Origin: Duganella phyllosphaerae
GTDB lineage: Bacteria > Pseudomonadota > Gammaproteobacteria > Burkholderiales > Burkholderiaceae_D
DNA: 32,919 nucleotides
Assembly (NCBI RefSeq): GCF_001758785.1
Contig: NZ_LROM01000118.1
Span: 1 to 32,919 of the forward strand
Direction of reading: 5' to 3'
Positions 10,592 through 17,902 of this stretch are shown piece by piece. Positions within the stretch are counted from its first letter, which is position 1. The number at the start of each line of letters is the position of its first letter. The translations under genes and the position numbers were made by a program. The notes beneath the pieces were generated by a model that did no database searches, was not told the origin of the DNA, and was given only the letters and a program-made list of their open reading frames with translations.

Positions 10592-10615
10592 TTAAAAAGG
10601 GAGCCGAAGCTCCCC
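10592..10615 (-). terminator. Intrinsic terminator with UUCG loop after the phosphoribosyltransferase
   Basis: On the minus strand GGGAGC (10609-10614) and GCTCCC (10599-10604) form a 6-base stem closed by the very stable TTCG tetraloop (10605-10608) and are followed by TTTTTAAT. This is a textbook intrinsic terminator. Its T-run ends only about 17 bases before the marC start codon. Confidence 0.85.
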
Positions 10616-10627
10616 TTGTGTCACCGA

Positions 10628-11173
10628 TTACTGCGCGGTGTCGCCTTTTTTGATCCATGCCGCGAGTTGATGCGGACGCAGGCCGTCGTAGTCCTCGAAC
10701 GGCTGGTGGATCCACGGATTGTGCGGCAGTTCTTCCATCTGGTAATCAGGACGGAAGGCCGAGCTGCCCTTGGTCCAGATCACGGCCGAACGCACTTCGG
10801 TCACGCCATCGAAGTTTTCCTTCAGGTGCTGCATGACCTTGATCAGGGTAACACCCGAATCGGCCAGGTCGTCGACCAGCAGGATCTTGCCCGACAGCGG
10901 GCCCTTGGTCATCGTCATGTACTTGGCGATGTCGAGGTCGCCCTGGGTCGTGCCCTTGTCTTCGCGGTACGAGCTGGTCGACAGGATCGCCAGCGGCACG
11001 TCGAAAATACGCGAGAACACGTCGCCAGGACGCACGCCGCCGCGCGCCAGGCACAGCACCATGTCGAATTTCCAGCCAGACTCATGCACCTTGAGCGCCA
11101 GGCGCTCAATCAGGCGGTGGTATTCGTCCCAGGACACCCAGAGGTGTTTTTCATTGGTTTGCGGGTTGTTCAT
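10628..11173 (-). CDS. Phosphoribosyltransferase (Gpt-like)
   Basis: The 181-residue product is a type I phosphoribosyltransferase. The PRPP-binding motif ILLVDDLADSGVTL (97-110) is complete, and CLARGGVRPG (41-50) matches the diphosphate-binding loop seen in xanthine/guanine phosphoribosyltransferases. It probably joins a purine base to PRPP in salvage, which fits its place 25 bases after purA; base specificity is not visible. A longer in-frame extension to 11344 overlaps purA and is rejected; the chosen ATG (MNNPQTNEKH) has AGAGGA upstream with good spacing. An intrinsic terminator follows the stop codon, so it ends the purA transcript. Confidence 0.88.
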   Translation of the reverse strand: MNNPQTNEKHLWVSWDEYHRLIERLALKVHESGWKFDMVLCLARGGVRPGDVFSRIFDVPLAILSTSSYREDKGTTQGDLDIAKYMTMTKGPLSGKILLVDDLADSGVTLIKVMQHLKENFDGVTEVRSAVIWTKGSSAFRPDYQMEELPHNPWIHQPFEDYDGLRPHQLAAWIKKGDTAQ

Positions 11174-11198
11174 GACATTCCTCTTATTATGCGAACGA

Positions 11199-12509
11199 TT
11201 AGGCGAACGGGTGACGCAGCACGATCGTTTCTTCACGATCCGGCCCGGTCGAGACCATGTCAACTGGCACGCCGACCAGCTCTTCGATGCGCTTGATGTA
11301 GGCGCGGGCAGTGGCCGGCAGCGCTTCCATGGTCTTGGCGCCAACGGTGCTTTCGGTCCAGCCTGGCATTTCTTCGTAGATCGGCACGCAGCGGGCCGCT
11401 TCTTCGGCGCCCGATGGGAAGATGTCCACGGTGACGCCGTCGATGGTGTAGCCGGTGCACAGTTTCAGGGTTTCGATACCGTCGAGCACGTCCAGCTTGG
11501 TCAGGCACATGCCGGTCACGCCGTTGATTTGCACCGAACGACGCAGCAGCGCGGCATCGAACCAGCCGCAGCGGCGAGCGCGGCCCGTCACGGTGCCGAA
11601 CTCGTGGCCCACTTGCGCCAGGTGGTGGCCAACGCCTGCATCGGTTGGCAGTTCCGACGGGAACGGACCGGAACCGACGCGGGTGGTGTAGGCCTTGGTG
11701 ATGCCCATGATGTAGTGCAGCATGTTCGGACCCACGCCAGCACCGGCGGCGGCATTGCCGGCCACGCAGTTCGAGGAGGTGACGAACGGATAGGTGCCGT
11801 GATCGACGTCCAGCAGCGAACCTTGTGCGCCTTCGAACAGCAGGTTGGCGCCAGCCTTGTGGGCTGCGTACAGCGCGCTCGAGACATCGGTGACCATCGG
11901 ACGCAGGCGTGGCACGTAGGCCAGCGCGTCGTCCAGGGTCTTCTGGTAGTCGACCTTCGGTGCTTTCAGATAGTGTTCCAGCACGAAGTTATGGTAGTCG
12001 AGGTTCTCGGCCAGTTTTTCGGCAAAGCGCGTTTCGTTGAGCAGGTCGGCCACGCGAATCGCGCGACGGGCGACCTTGTCTTCGTAGGCCGGGCCGATGC
12101 CCTTGCCGGTGGTGCCGATTTTCGCTTCGCCACGCTTGGCTTCACGGGCCAGGTCGAGTGCCGAGTGGTAAGGCAGGATGACCGGCGCTGCGTCCGACAC
12201 TTTCAGGCGCGAGGCCACTTCGACACCGACTTTTTCCAGCTTGTCGATTTCGCGCAGCACGTCCGGCACCGACACCACCACACCGTTACCGATGTAGCAG
12301 GCCACGCCTGGGCGCATGATGCCCGAAGGTATCAGTTGCAGCGCGGTTTTGACGCCGCCGATAACCAGCGTGTGGCCGGCGTTGTGACCGCCTTGGAAGC
12401 GCACCACACCTTGTGCATGATCGGTCAGCCAATCGACGATCTTGCCTTTACCTTCGTCACCCCATTGGGTGCCGATGACGACCACATTCTTTGCGTTTTT
12501 GTTTGACAT
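11199..12509 (-). CDS. purA: Adenylosuccinate synthetase
   Basis: PurA joins IMP and aspartate using GTP to form adenylosuccinate, the first committed step to AMP. The 436-residue product shows the P-loop GTQWGDEGKGK (13-23) with catalytic Asp and Lys, the IMP-binding GGHNAGHT with the catalytic His, GTTGKGIGPAYEDK, and the C-terminal guanine-recognition NKIDxL-like region KLDVLDG. The length is normal. A GTG three bases upstream is also in frame; the ATG (MSNKNAKNVV) is preferred but the choice changes only one residue. The gene follows hisZ with almost no gap and precedes the phosphoribosyltransferase, the common betaproteobacterial order. Confidence 0.97.
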   Translation of the reverse strand: MSNKNAKNVVVIGTQWGDEGKGKIVDWLTDHAQGVVRFQGGHNAGHTLVIGGVKTALQLIPSGIMRPGVACYIGNGVVVSVPDVLREIDKLEKVGVEVASRLKVSDAAPVILPYHSALDLAREAKRGEAKIGTTGKGIGPAYEDKVARRAIRVADLLNETRFAEKLAENLDYHNFVLEHYLKAPKVDYQKTLDDALAYVPRLRPMVTDVSSALYAAHKAGANLLFEGAQGSLLDVDHGTYPFVTSSNCVAGNAAAGAGVGPNMLHYIMGITKAYTTRVGSGPFPSELPTDAGVGHHLAQVGHEFGTVTGRARRCGWFDAALLRRSVQINGVTGMCLTKLDVLDGIETLKLCTGYTIDGVTVDIFPSGAEEAARCVPIYEEMPGWTESTVGAKTMEALPATARAYIKRIEELVGVPVDMVSTGPDREETIVLRHPFA

Positions 12510-12513
12510 CACA

Positions 12514-13674
12514 CTAACCTAAGTTTTTAAGAATCCATTGACTACTGTTATCGTCGAGCACCAGCGCGCGATCGCACTCGAACTCGTCCAGCTCATTGCT
12601 GTGACCAGGCATGCTCTGGATCACGACTTCGCCGGACTTGCGCAGCTCGGCGATTTTTTCTTTCAATTCAGGCGCATTGCCCCACGGCGCGCGGATCGAA
12701 TGCTTGCGTTCCGCAGTGGGTAACAGGCGCGCCAGCTCGCGCAGGTCGAGCGAGAAGCCGGTGGCGGGACGGGCCCGGCCGAAGGCTTCGCCTACGTGAT
12801 CGTAACGGCCGCCGCGCGCCACCGCGTTCGGCAAGCCTGGCACATACAGCGCGAACATCGCACCGCTTTCGTATTGGTAACCGCGCAGGTCGGCCAGGTC
12901 GATGGCGACCTCGGCGCGGCCAAGCGCCGATGCAGCCAGCGCCGCCAGTTCGGCCAAGGCCTTGGCGATGCCCGGCAAGTCCGGCAGCACCTCGCGCGCT
13001 TTTTTCAGCACGTCGATGTCGCCGTACAGCTGGGTCAGCGCCAGCAGCGCGTCGCGCGTTTGCGGCGCGTAGTTGGCGGTGAGCGCTTTCAGGTCCGAGA
13101 CGTCCTTGGCGCGCAGCGCCAGGTACAGCGCCGCTTCGTCCCTGGCAGCAGCAGCGTCGCCCTCGATGATCGCGCGCAGCACACCGACGTGGGTCAGGTC
13201 CAGCCGCACTTGCGGAAAACCGGCCAGCGCCAGGGTGGACAGCGCCAGCTCCTGGATTTCGGCGTCCGCTTCCAGGCCGGCATGGCCGTAGATTTCGGCG
13301 CCGATCTGCAGCGGCTCGCGGGTAGCGTGCAGGCCCGACGGATGCGTGTGCAGCACGTTGCCGGCGTAGCACAGGCGCGTGACCGAAGCACGGTTGAGCA
13401 GGTGGGCGTCGATGCGCGCCACTTGGGTGGTCATGTCGGGACGCAGGCCCAGCAGGCGGCCCGAGATCGGGTCCACCAGTTTGAAGGTGCGCAGGTCGAT
13501 GTCGGTACCGGTGCCGGTGAGCAGCGACTCGAGGTACTCGAGCAGCGGTGGCATCACCAGTTCGTACCCGTACAGACGGAAGTTATCCAGCATCAAACGA
13601 CGCAGTTCTTCAATCTTGCGGGCTTCCGACGGCAACACGTCGGCGATATTCTCGGGCAAAAGCCAATTCGGCAT
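12514..13674 (-). CDS. hisZ: ATP phosphoribosyltransferase regulatory subunit
   Basis: HisZ is a catalytically inactive paralogue of histidyl-tRNA synthetase that binds the short form of HisG; together they make the first enzyme of histidine synthesis and give it feedback control by histidine. The 386-residue product has the class II synthetase-like core (LRPDMTTQVARIDAH in place of the motif 2 region, GGRYDHVGEAFG near the C-terminal part) but lacks the anticodon-binding domain of HisS. The ATG at 13674 (MPNWLLPENIADVLP) gives the usual HisZ start; a TTG three codons upstream is possible. No strong ribosome-binding site is seen. It lies immediately before purA; hisG is not in the window. Confidence 0.95.
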   Translation of the reverse strand: MPNWLLPENIADVLPSEARKIEELRRLMLDNFRLYGYELVMPPLLEYLESLLTGTGTDIDLRTFKLVDPISGRLLGLRPDMTTQVARIDAHLLNRASVTRLCYAGNVLHTHPSGLHATREPLQIGAEIYGHAGLEADAEIQELALSTLALAGFPQVRLDLTHVGVLRAIIEGDAAAARDEAALYLALRAKDVSDLKALTANYAPQTRDALLALTQLYGDIDVLKKAREVLPDLPGIAKALAELAALAASALGRAEVAIDLADLRGYQYESGAMFALYVPGLPNAVARGGRYDHVGEAFGRARPATGFSLDLRELARLLPTAERKHSIRAPWGNAPELKEKIAELRKSGEVVIQSMPGHSNELDEFECDRALVLDDNSSQWILKNLG

Positions 13675-13802
13675 GGGAGACAATGATTAAATAATGAACA
13701 ATGGGGCGCGGGCGCCGCGTGTCAACAAGTGACAGGCCGAACCTGATATTTTACGCGAAAATGCTTGGGGGGAGGTAAAAAATGCGCCCTAGGGACCGAG
13801 TC

Positions 13803-13877
13803 GTCATTCCCGCGCAGGCGGGAATCCAATTTGCGGGCGGACCGGAAAAACTGGATCCCCGCCTGCGCGGGGATGAC
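13803..13877. repeat. REP-like inverted pair, copy 1 (between hflC and hisZ)
   Basis: Two palindromic units face each other: one starting GTCATTCCCGCGCAGGCGGG (13803-13828) and one ending with the inverse, TGGATCCCCGCCTGCGCGGG onward (13852-13877), separated by 23 bases. Each unit can fold by itself (ATTCCCGC/GCGGGAAT; ATCCCCGC/GCGGGGAT). The right unit differs from a perfect inverse of the left at two bases that still pair with each other. A second copy is at 22547-22624. These look like intergenic BIME/REP-type or dRS3-like elements; no transposase is nearby. Confidence 0.8.
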
Positions 13878-13929
13878 GGAACAGCGGGTGCGGGCAGGAA
13901 CGAAGCGCCAGGACAGGCGCCCTCCCCTG

Positions 13930-14823
13930 TTACTTCTGACCGCTGCTACCGGAACTCTTGAAGTACTTGAAGAAGTCCGAGCTCGGATCGACCACCATCA
14001 CGTCGCCCTGGCTCTTGAAGGTGGTGCGGTACGCTTCCAGGCTACGGTAGAACTTGTAGAACTCCGGGTTGCGGCCGAACGCTTCGGCGTAGATCTGCGA
14101 CGCTTTCGCATCGCCTTCACCACGAATGTTCTCGGCGTCGCGGTAGGCTTCGGCAAGAATCACGGTGCGCTGGCGGTCGGCGTCGGCGCGGATGGTTTCC
14201 GACGCTGCCGAACCGGTCGAACGCAGCTCGTTGGCCACGCGCAGGCGCTCGGCTTTCATGCGCTCGTACACCGAGTTGTTGATCTGCTCGACGTATTCCA
14301 CGCGTTTCAGGCGCACGTCGATGATCTCGACGCCGATCTGGGCCGACTCCTGCACCACCTTGTTGCGGATCGCTTCCATCACCTGGCCACGCTTGCCCGA
14401 GATCACTTCGCTCACCGTGTGCTTGGTGATTTCCTCGTTCAGCGCCGACTTGATGATGACCGACATGCGGTCGCGGGCACGGGTTTCGTCGCCGCCGAAG
14501 GTGACGTAGTACAGCTTGGCCTGGCCTTCGTTGCGGCCAATGCGCCACTTGACGAAGCTGTCGACCAAAATGTTCATCTTCTCGGCCGTGATGAAGCGCT
14601 CGGCGTCCGGCGACTCGATGGTCATGATGCGGTTATCGAGCAGCACCACGTTCTGGAACGGTGGCGGCAGCTTGAAGTGCAAACCTGGCTCGCGCACGAC
14701 TTCCTTGATCTGGCCCAGCGCGAACACGATGGCGTACTTGCGCTGGTCGACCACGAAGATCATCGACGACAGGATCAGCAGCAGGACAAAACCTGCCACG
14801 AGGGTACTGACTATGCGATTCAT
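13930..14823 (-). CDS. hflC: HflC, FtsH protease modulator
   Basis: HflC and HflK are SPFH/band-7 proteins that build a large cage at the inner membrane around the FtsH protease and limit its access to membrane substrates. The 297-residue product has one N-terminal transmembrane segment (about 4-25), a periplasmic SPFH domain (about 27-190, with RKYAIVFALGQIKEVVREPGLHF at its start), and a long helical coiled-coil region (VYERMKAERLRVANELRSTG onward). The ATG overlaps the hflK stop as TAATG, so translation is coupled to hflK. Its length is normal. Confidence 0.96.
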   Translation of the reverse strand: MNRIVSTLVAGFVLLLILSSMIFVVDQRKYAIVFALGQIKEVVREPGLHFKLPPPFQNVVLLDNRIMTIESPDAERFITAEKMNILVDSFVKWRIGRNEGQAKLYYVTFGGDETRARDRMSVIIKSALNEEITKHTVSEVISGKRGQVMEAIRNKVVQESAQIGVEIIDVRLKRVEYVEQINNSVYERMKAERLRVANELRSTGSAASETIRADADRQRTVILAEAYRDAENIRGEGDAKASQIYAEAFGRNPEFYKFYRSLEAYRTTFKSQGDVMVVDPSSDFFKYFKSSGSSGQK

Positions 14824-16151
14824 TAACGACTCTCCCGTTCACGTGAGGAATCCCGCGGGCGCGGCTCGCGCTGGCGGCTCACTTCCACCGATGGCATCAC
14901 GTCGGCCGGCAGCGTTGCCGTGGTCGGCGCGGTCGCTGGCGAACCCGCGCTGTTGCTATTATTGCTGTTGCGGGCAGCATCGCCAGCAGCGGCCTGGGCG
15001 ATCAGCTTGTCGAGCGGCAGGTACAGCAGGTTGTTGCCGTTCTTGGAGTCGACCATCACCTTGCTGGTGCTCGAGAAGATCTGCTGCATGGTGTCGAGGT
15101 ACATGCGGTCGCGCGTCACAGCCGGCGCCTTCTGGTACTCGACCAGCACCTGCTTGAAGCGGTTGGCGTTACCGGTGGCGTTCTCGGTGACCATCGAACG
15201 GTACGCTTCGGCTTCCTGCATCAGGCGCGAAGCGGTACCGCGCGCTTTCGGAATGACGTCGTTGGCGTAAGCCTGGCCTTCGTTCTTCTGGCGTTCCAGA
15301 TCCTGGCCAGCCTTGACCGCATCATCAAAGGCGCTCTGCACCTGCTCGGGCGGCTGCACTGCCTGCAAGGTCACGCCCGAGATCAGTACGCCGGAAGCGT
15401 AACGGTCGAGGATGGCTTGCATCAGCACCTGGGTTTCGTAGGCGACCTTGTCGCGGCCCTCGTACAGCACGAAGTCCATCTTGTTCTTGCCGACGATTTC
15501 GCGGATCGACGTCTCGGCGACCTGGCGCACGGTTTCTTCCTCGTCGCGGTTGTTCATCAGCCAGGCCACGGGGTCTTTCAGCTTGAACTGCACGGCCAGC
15601 TGCATGTCGATGATGTTTTCATCGTCGGTCAGCATCAGGGATTCCTGGGTCTGCTTGTTCTTGATGTTGCCGCGATAGCCGATCTCGACCATGCGCATCT
15701 GCGAGACGCGCACGGTTTCGTTCGACTGGAACGGGTACGGCCAGCGCCAGTTGAAACCGGATCCGGTCGAGTGCGTGTATTTGCCGAAGGTGTAGACGAT
15801 GCCGGCCTGGCCCTCTTGCACGATGAACGAGCCCGAGGCCAGCCAGATAAGCGCGGCCACGCCGGCAATCGCGCCAGCGGTGGCGCGCATGCCGGCCGGA
15901 TCGGGACGCGGCATGCCGCCCCCGCCGTTGTTGTTGCCGTTGTTATTGTTGTCCGGGCGTTTTTTCTGGCCGAAGAAATTGTTCAGGCGCTCATTGAAAT
16001 CGCGCCACAACTGTTCCATGTCGGGAGGGCCTTCGCCAGGCTTTTTGCCTTCGTTCGCCTGCGGCTCGCCGTCTTTCTTGTCCGAGCCCCAGCGGGGGTC
16101 GTTCAGCGACAGCTTGATGCCGAGACGTTTGATCATTGATGGGACACGCAT
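14823..16151 (-). CDS. hflK: HflK, FtsH protease modulator
   Basis: HflK is the partner of HflC in the FtsH-HflKC complex. The 442-residue product has a cytoplasmic N-terminal part with an Asn/Gly-rich stretch (about residues 61-75), one transmembrane segment (around ATAGAIAGVAALIWLASGSF), an SPFH domain starting at VQEGQAGIVYTFGKY, a helical region, and a low-complexity C-terminal tail rich in Asn, Ser, Thr and Arg. The reading frame continues upstream into hflX, but that part is hflX shadow. I chose the ATG at 16151 because it overlaps the hflX stop as TAATG, the same junction as hflK-hflC; the ATG at 16136 (MIKRLGIKL) is the alternative and would remove five residues. Confidence 0.94.
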   Translation of the reverse strand: MRVPSMIKRLGIKLSLNDPRWGSDKKDGEPQANEGKKPGEGPPDMEQLWRDFNERLNNFFGQKKRPDNNNNGNNNGGGGMPRPDPAGMRATAGAIAGVAALIWLASGSFIVQEGQAGIVYTFGKYTHSTGSGFNWRWPYPFQSNETVRVSQMRMVEIGYRGNIKNKQTQESLMLTDDENIIDMQLAVQFKLKDPVAWLMNNRDEEETVRQVAETSIREIVGKNKMDFVLYEGRDKVAYETQVLMQAILDRYASGVLISGVTLQAVQPPEQVQSAFDDAVKAGQDLERQKNEGQAYANDVIPKARGTASRLMQEAEAYRSMVTENATGNANRFKQVLVEYQKAPAVTRDRMYLDTMQQIFSSTSKVMVDSKNGNNLLYLPLDKLIAQAAAGDAARNSNNSNSAGSPATAPTTATLPADVMPSVEVSRQREPRPRDSSRERESR

Positions 16152-17371
16152 TAGTGGGATCCAACGTGAGTTGTAGGGGAACTGCGCGAGGTACTGCTGT
16201 CGTCGCCGGAATCGGACCTGTCCGGCTCCTGCGCTGCATCGTCTGTATCGAGCTCTGCTTCGTCCGCATCGATCGGGTACGCTTCGTTGAGCCTGGCGCC
16301 CGGGGCCGCCTTGGCCCATTCCACCACCGCTTCGCGCAGCAGGTCCACGCCGACACCGGTGCGGGCGCTGAGGAAAACGCGGGAAATCTTAGCATATTCG
16401 TCGCGCTCGACCGAAGGCTCCAGGCCAGCGGCATCGATCTTGTTCCACACTAAAATTTGCGGAATATGATCGGCGCCGATTTCCTTGAGCACCAGGTTGA
16501 CCTGCTCGATCTGCTCCATGCGCACCGGCGACGAAGCGTCCACCACGTGCAGCAGCAAATCGGCATGGATGGTCTCTTCGAGCGTGGCGCGGAATGCCGC
16601 CACCAGCTGGTGCGGCAATTCGCGCACGAAGCCGACCGTGTCCGAGAACACCACGTTGCCCACTTCCTGTCCCATGTAGACGCGACGCGAGGTCGTGTCC
16701 AGCGTGGCGAACAACTGGTCGGCAACATACACGCCGGCCTTGGTCACCGCGTTGAACAGGGTGGACTTGCCGGCATTGGTATAGCCGACCAGCGACACGG
16801 AAAAAGTCTGGCTGCGGCCACGCGAACGGCGCTGGGTTTCATGCTGCTTGCGCAGCTTGGCCAGGCGCGCGCGCAGGGCTTTTACACGCTCGCCGATCAG
16901 CCGGCGGTCGGTTTCGAGCTGGGTTTCGCCGGGACCGCGCAGGCCGATACCGCCCTTTTGCCGTTCCAGGTGAGTCCAGCCGCGGATCAGGCGCGTGGCC
17001 AGGTGCTGCAACTGCGCCAGTTCCACCTGCAGCTTGCCCTCGTGCGAGGCGGCGCGCTGGGCGAAAATGTCGAGGATCAGGCTGGTACGGTCGAGCACGC
17101 GGATATTCAGGCGCTTTTCCAGGTTGCGCTGCTGGGCCGGCGAGAGAGCGTGGTTGAAGATGACGATTTCGATACGCTCGTCGAGCACGGCCTGGCCGAT
17201 TTCGTCAGCCTTGCCGCTGCCGACGAAATACGCGGAGTCCGGGGCGGAGCGCTTGGCGGTGATCGTCGTCACGGGTTCCGCACCTGCTGAACGGGCCAGC
17301 AGTTGCAGTTCCTCGACGCTGGCGGCGAAGTCGCCCTGGCCGAAATCAATACCGACTAGAGCTGCACGCAT
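16151..17371 (-). CDS. hflX: GTPase HflX (ribosome rescue/splitting)
   Basis: HflX is a GTPase of the TRAFAC class that binds the 50S subunit and splits stalled or heat-damaged ribosomes. The 406-residue product has the N-terminal HflX domain (about 1-180, with the glycine-rich GGIGLRGPGETQLETDRR at 140-157) and a G domain with G1 GYTNAGKST (196-204), G3 DTVGFVREL (244-252) and G4 NKID. The C-terminus (about 365-406) is an acidic then Ser/Thr-rich tail, probably disordered. It lies 48 bases after hfq and its stop overlaps the hflK start, the classical hfq-hflX-hflKC order. Confidence 0.96.
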   Translation of the reverse strand: MRAALVGIDFGQGDFAASVEELQLLARSAGAEPVTTITAKRSAPDSAYFVGSGKADEIGQAVLDERIEIVIFNHALSPAQQRNLEKRLNIRVLDRTSLILDIFAQRAASHEGKLQVELAQLQHLATRLIRGWTHLERQKGGIGLRGPGETQLETDRRLIGERVKALRARLAKLRKQHETQRRSRGRSQTFSVSLVGYTNAGKSTLFNAVTKAGVYVADQLFATLDTTSRRVYMGQEVGNVVFSDTVGFVRELPHQLVAAFRATLEETIHADLLLHVVDASSPVRMEQIEQVNLVLKEIGADHIPQILVWNKIDAAGLEPSVERDEYAKISRVFLSARTGVGVDLLREAVVEWAKAAPGARLNEAYPIDADEAELDTDDAAQEPDRSDSGDDSSTSRSSPTTHVGSH

Positions 17372-17419
17372 ACGACGATCTGTAAGGTTGGGGTGACGCA
17401 GTAAGGGTAAGGCAAGCGC

Positions 17420-17656
17420 TTAGTCCGCGTCGTTATCGATGCTGAGGTTGACGGCGCGAGCCGGCACCACGGTGGAGATGGCATGCTTGTACACCATCTG
17501 GGTCACAGTATTGCGCAGCAGTACGACGTACTGATCGAACGATTCGATGTGGCCCTGCAACTTGATGCCGTTAACGAGGTAGATCGACACCGGCACGTGC
17601 TCTTTGCGCAGTGCGTTGAGGAATGGGTCTTGTAACAGTTGCCCTTTGTTGCTCAT
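17420..17656 (-). CDS. hfq: RNA chaperone Hfq
   Basis: Hfq forms a hexameric Sm-like ring that pairs small RNAs with mRNAs. The 78-residue product has both Sm motifs: Sm1 around VSIYLVNGIKLQGHIESFDQYVVLL and Sm2 YKHAISTVVPAR, including the YKH residues of the proximal RNA-binding pore. The C-terminal tail is very short (about 10 residues, acidic, ending DNDAD), compared with the roughly 35-residue tail of E. coli. The ATG has GGAG five bases before it (17662-17665). A 246-base gap separates it from der, so it probably has its own promoter as well as any read-through. Confidence 0.98.
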   Translation of the reverse strand: MSNKGQLLQDPFLNALRKEHVPVSIYLVNGIKLQGHIESFDQYVVLLRNTVTQMVYKHAISTVVPARAVNLSIDNDAD

Positions 17657-17701
17657 AACAGCTCCATTTTATGTTGTTGTGTTAGATTTGGAGGCGAAAC
17701 G

Positions 17702-17834
17702 CTTGATTTCAAGTACGTGGCCCAGCGAAAGTCAAATGATATTCGCTGAAACACCGCTCGCCACGTAGGGAATGGTGCTTCCAAGCCACTGTAACCTGTT
17801 TTTGCTTTTTTTGCAGTGTCGCACCGCAAAAAAA
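17702..17834. other. Upstream region of hfq with two dyads
   Basis: The gap between der and hfq contains CTTGATTTCAAG (17702-17713, 5-base arms) and a long dyad in which seven T (17806-17812) plus GC pair with GC plus seven A (17826-17834), with an inner GTG/CAC pair around TCG. On either strand the order is T-run, stem, A-run, which is the wrong order for an intrinsic terminator. On the minus strand TTGACT followed about 18 bases later by TGAAAT is a weak promoter candidate for hfq. No small RNA gene is recognised. Confidence 0.35.
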
Positions 17835-17865
17835 CAGCCTATTTAATTGAAAACTAAGGAGAAAG

Positions 17866-17889
17866 CCAGGTCACAATAACGTGACCCGG
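17866..17889 (-). terminator. Hairpin after der, possible weak terminator
   Basis: GGTCAC (17869-17874) pairs with GTGACC (17881-17886) around a 6-base loop, extended by CC/GG across one mismatch, 13 bases after the der stop codon. On the minus strand it is followed by CTTTCTCCTTAGTTTTC, T-rich but broken, so termination would be partial. Confidence 0.42.
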
Positions 17890-17902
17890 CGTTGTCACGC
17901 GA

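Noticed and set aside
6850..12506. Long plus-strand open frames opposite the TonB receptor (6850-8715) and purA (10770-12506)
   Set aside because: Both are antisense shadows of well-supported genes, with the same biased composition and no ribosome-binding site or family motif.
17806..17834. The T7/A7 hairpin as a bidirectional terminator
   Set aside because: Terminators need a T-run after the stem; here both strands have the T-run before and the A-run after it.
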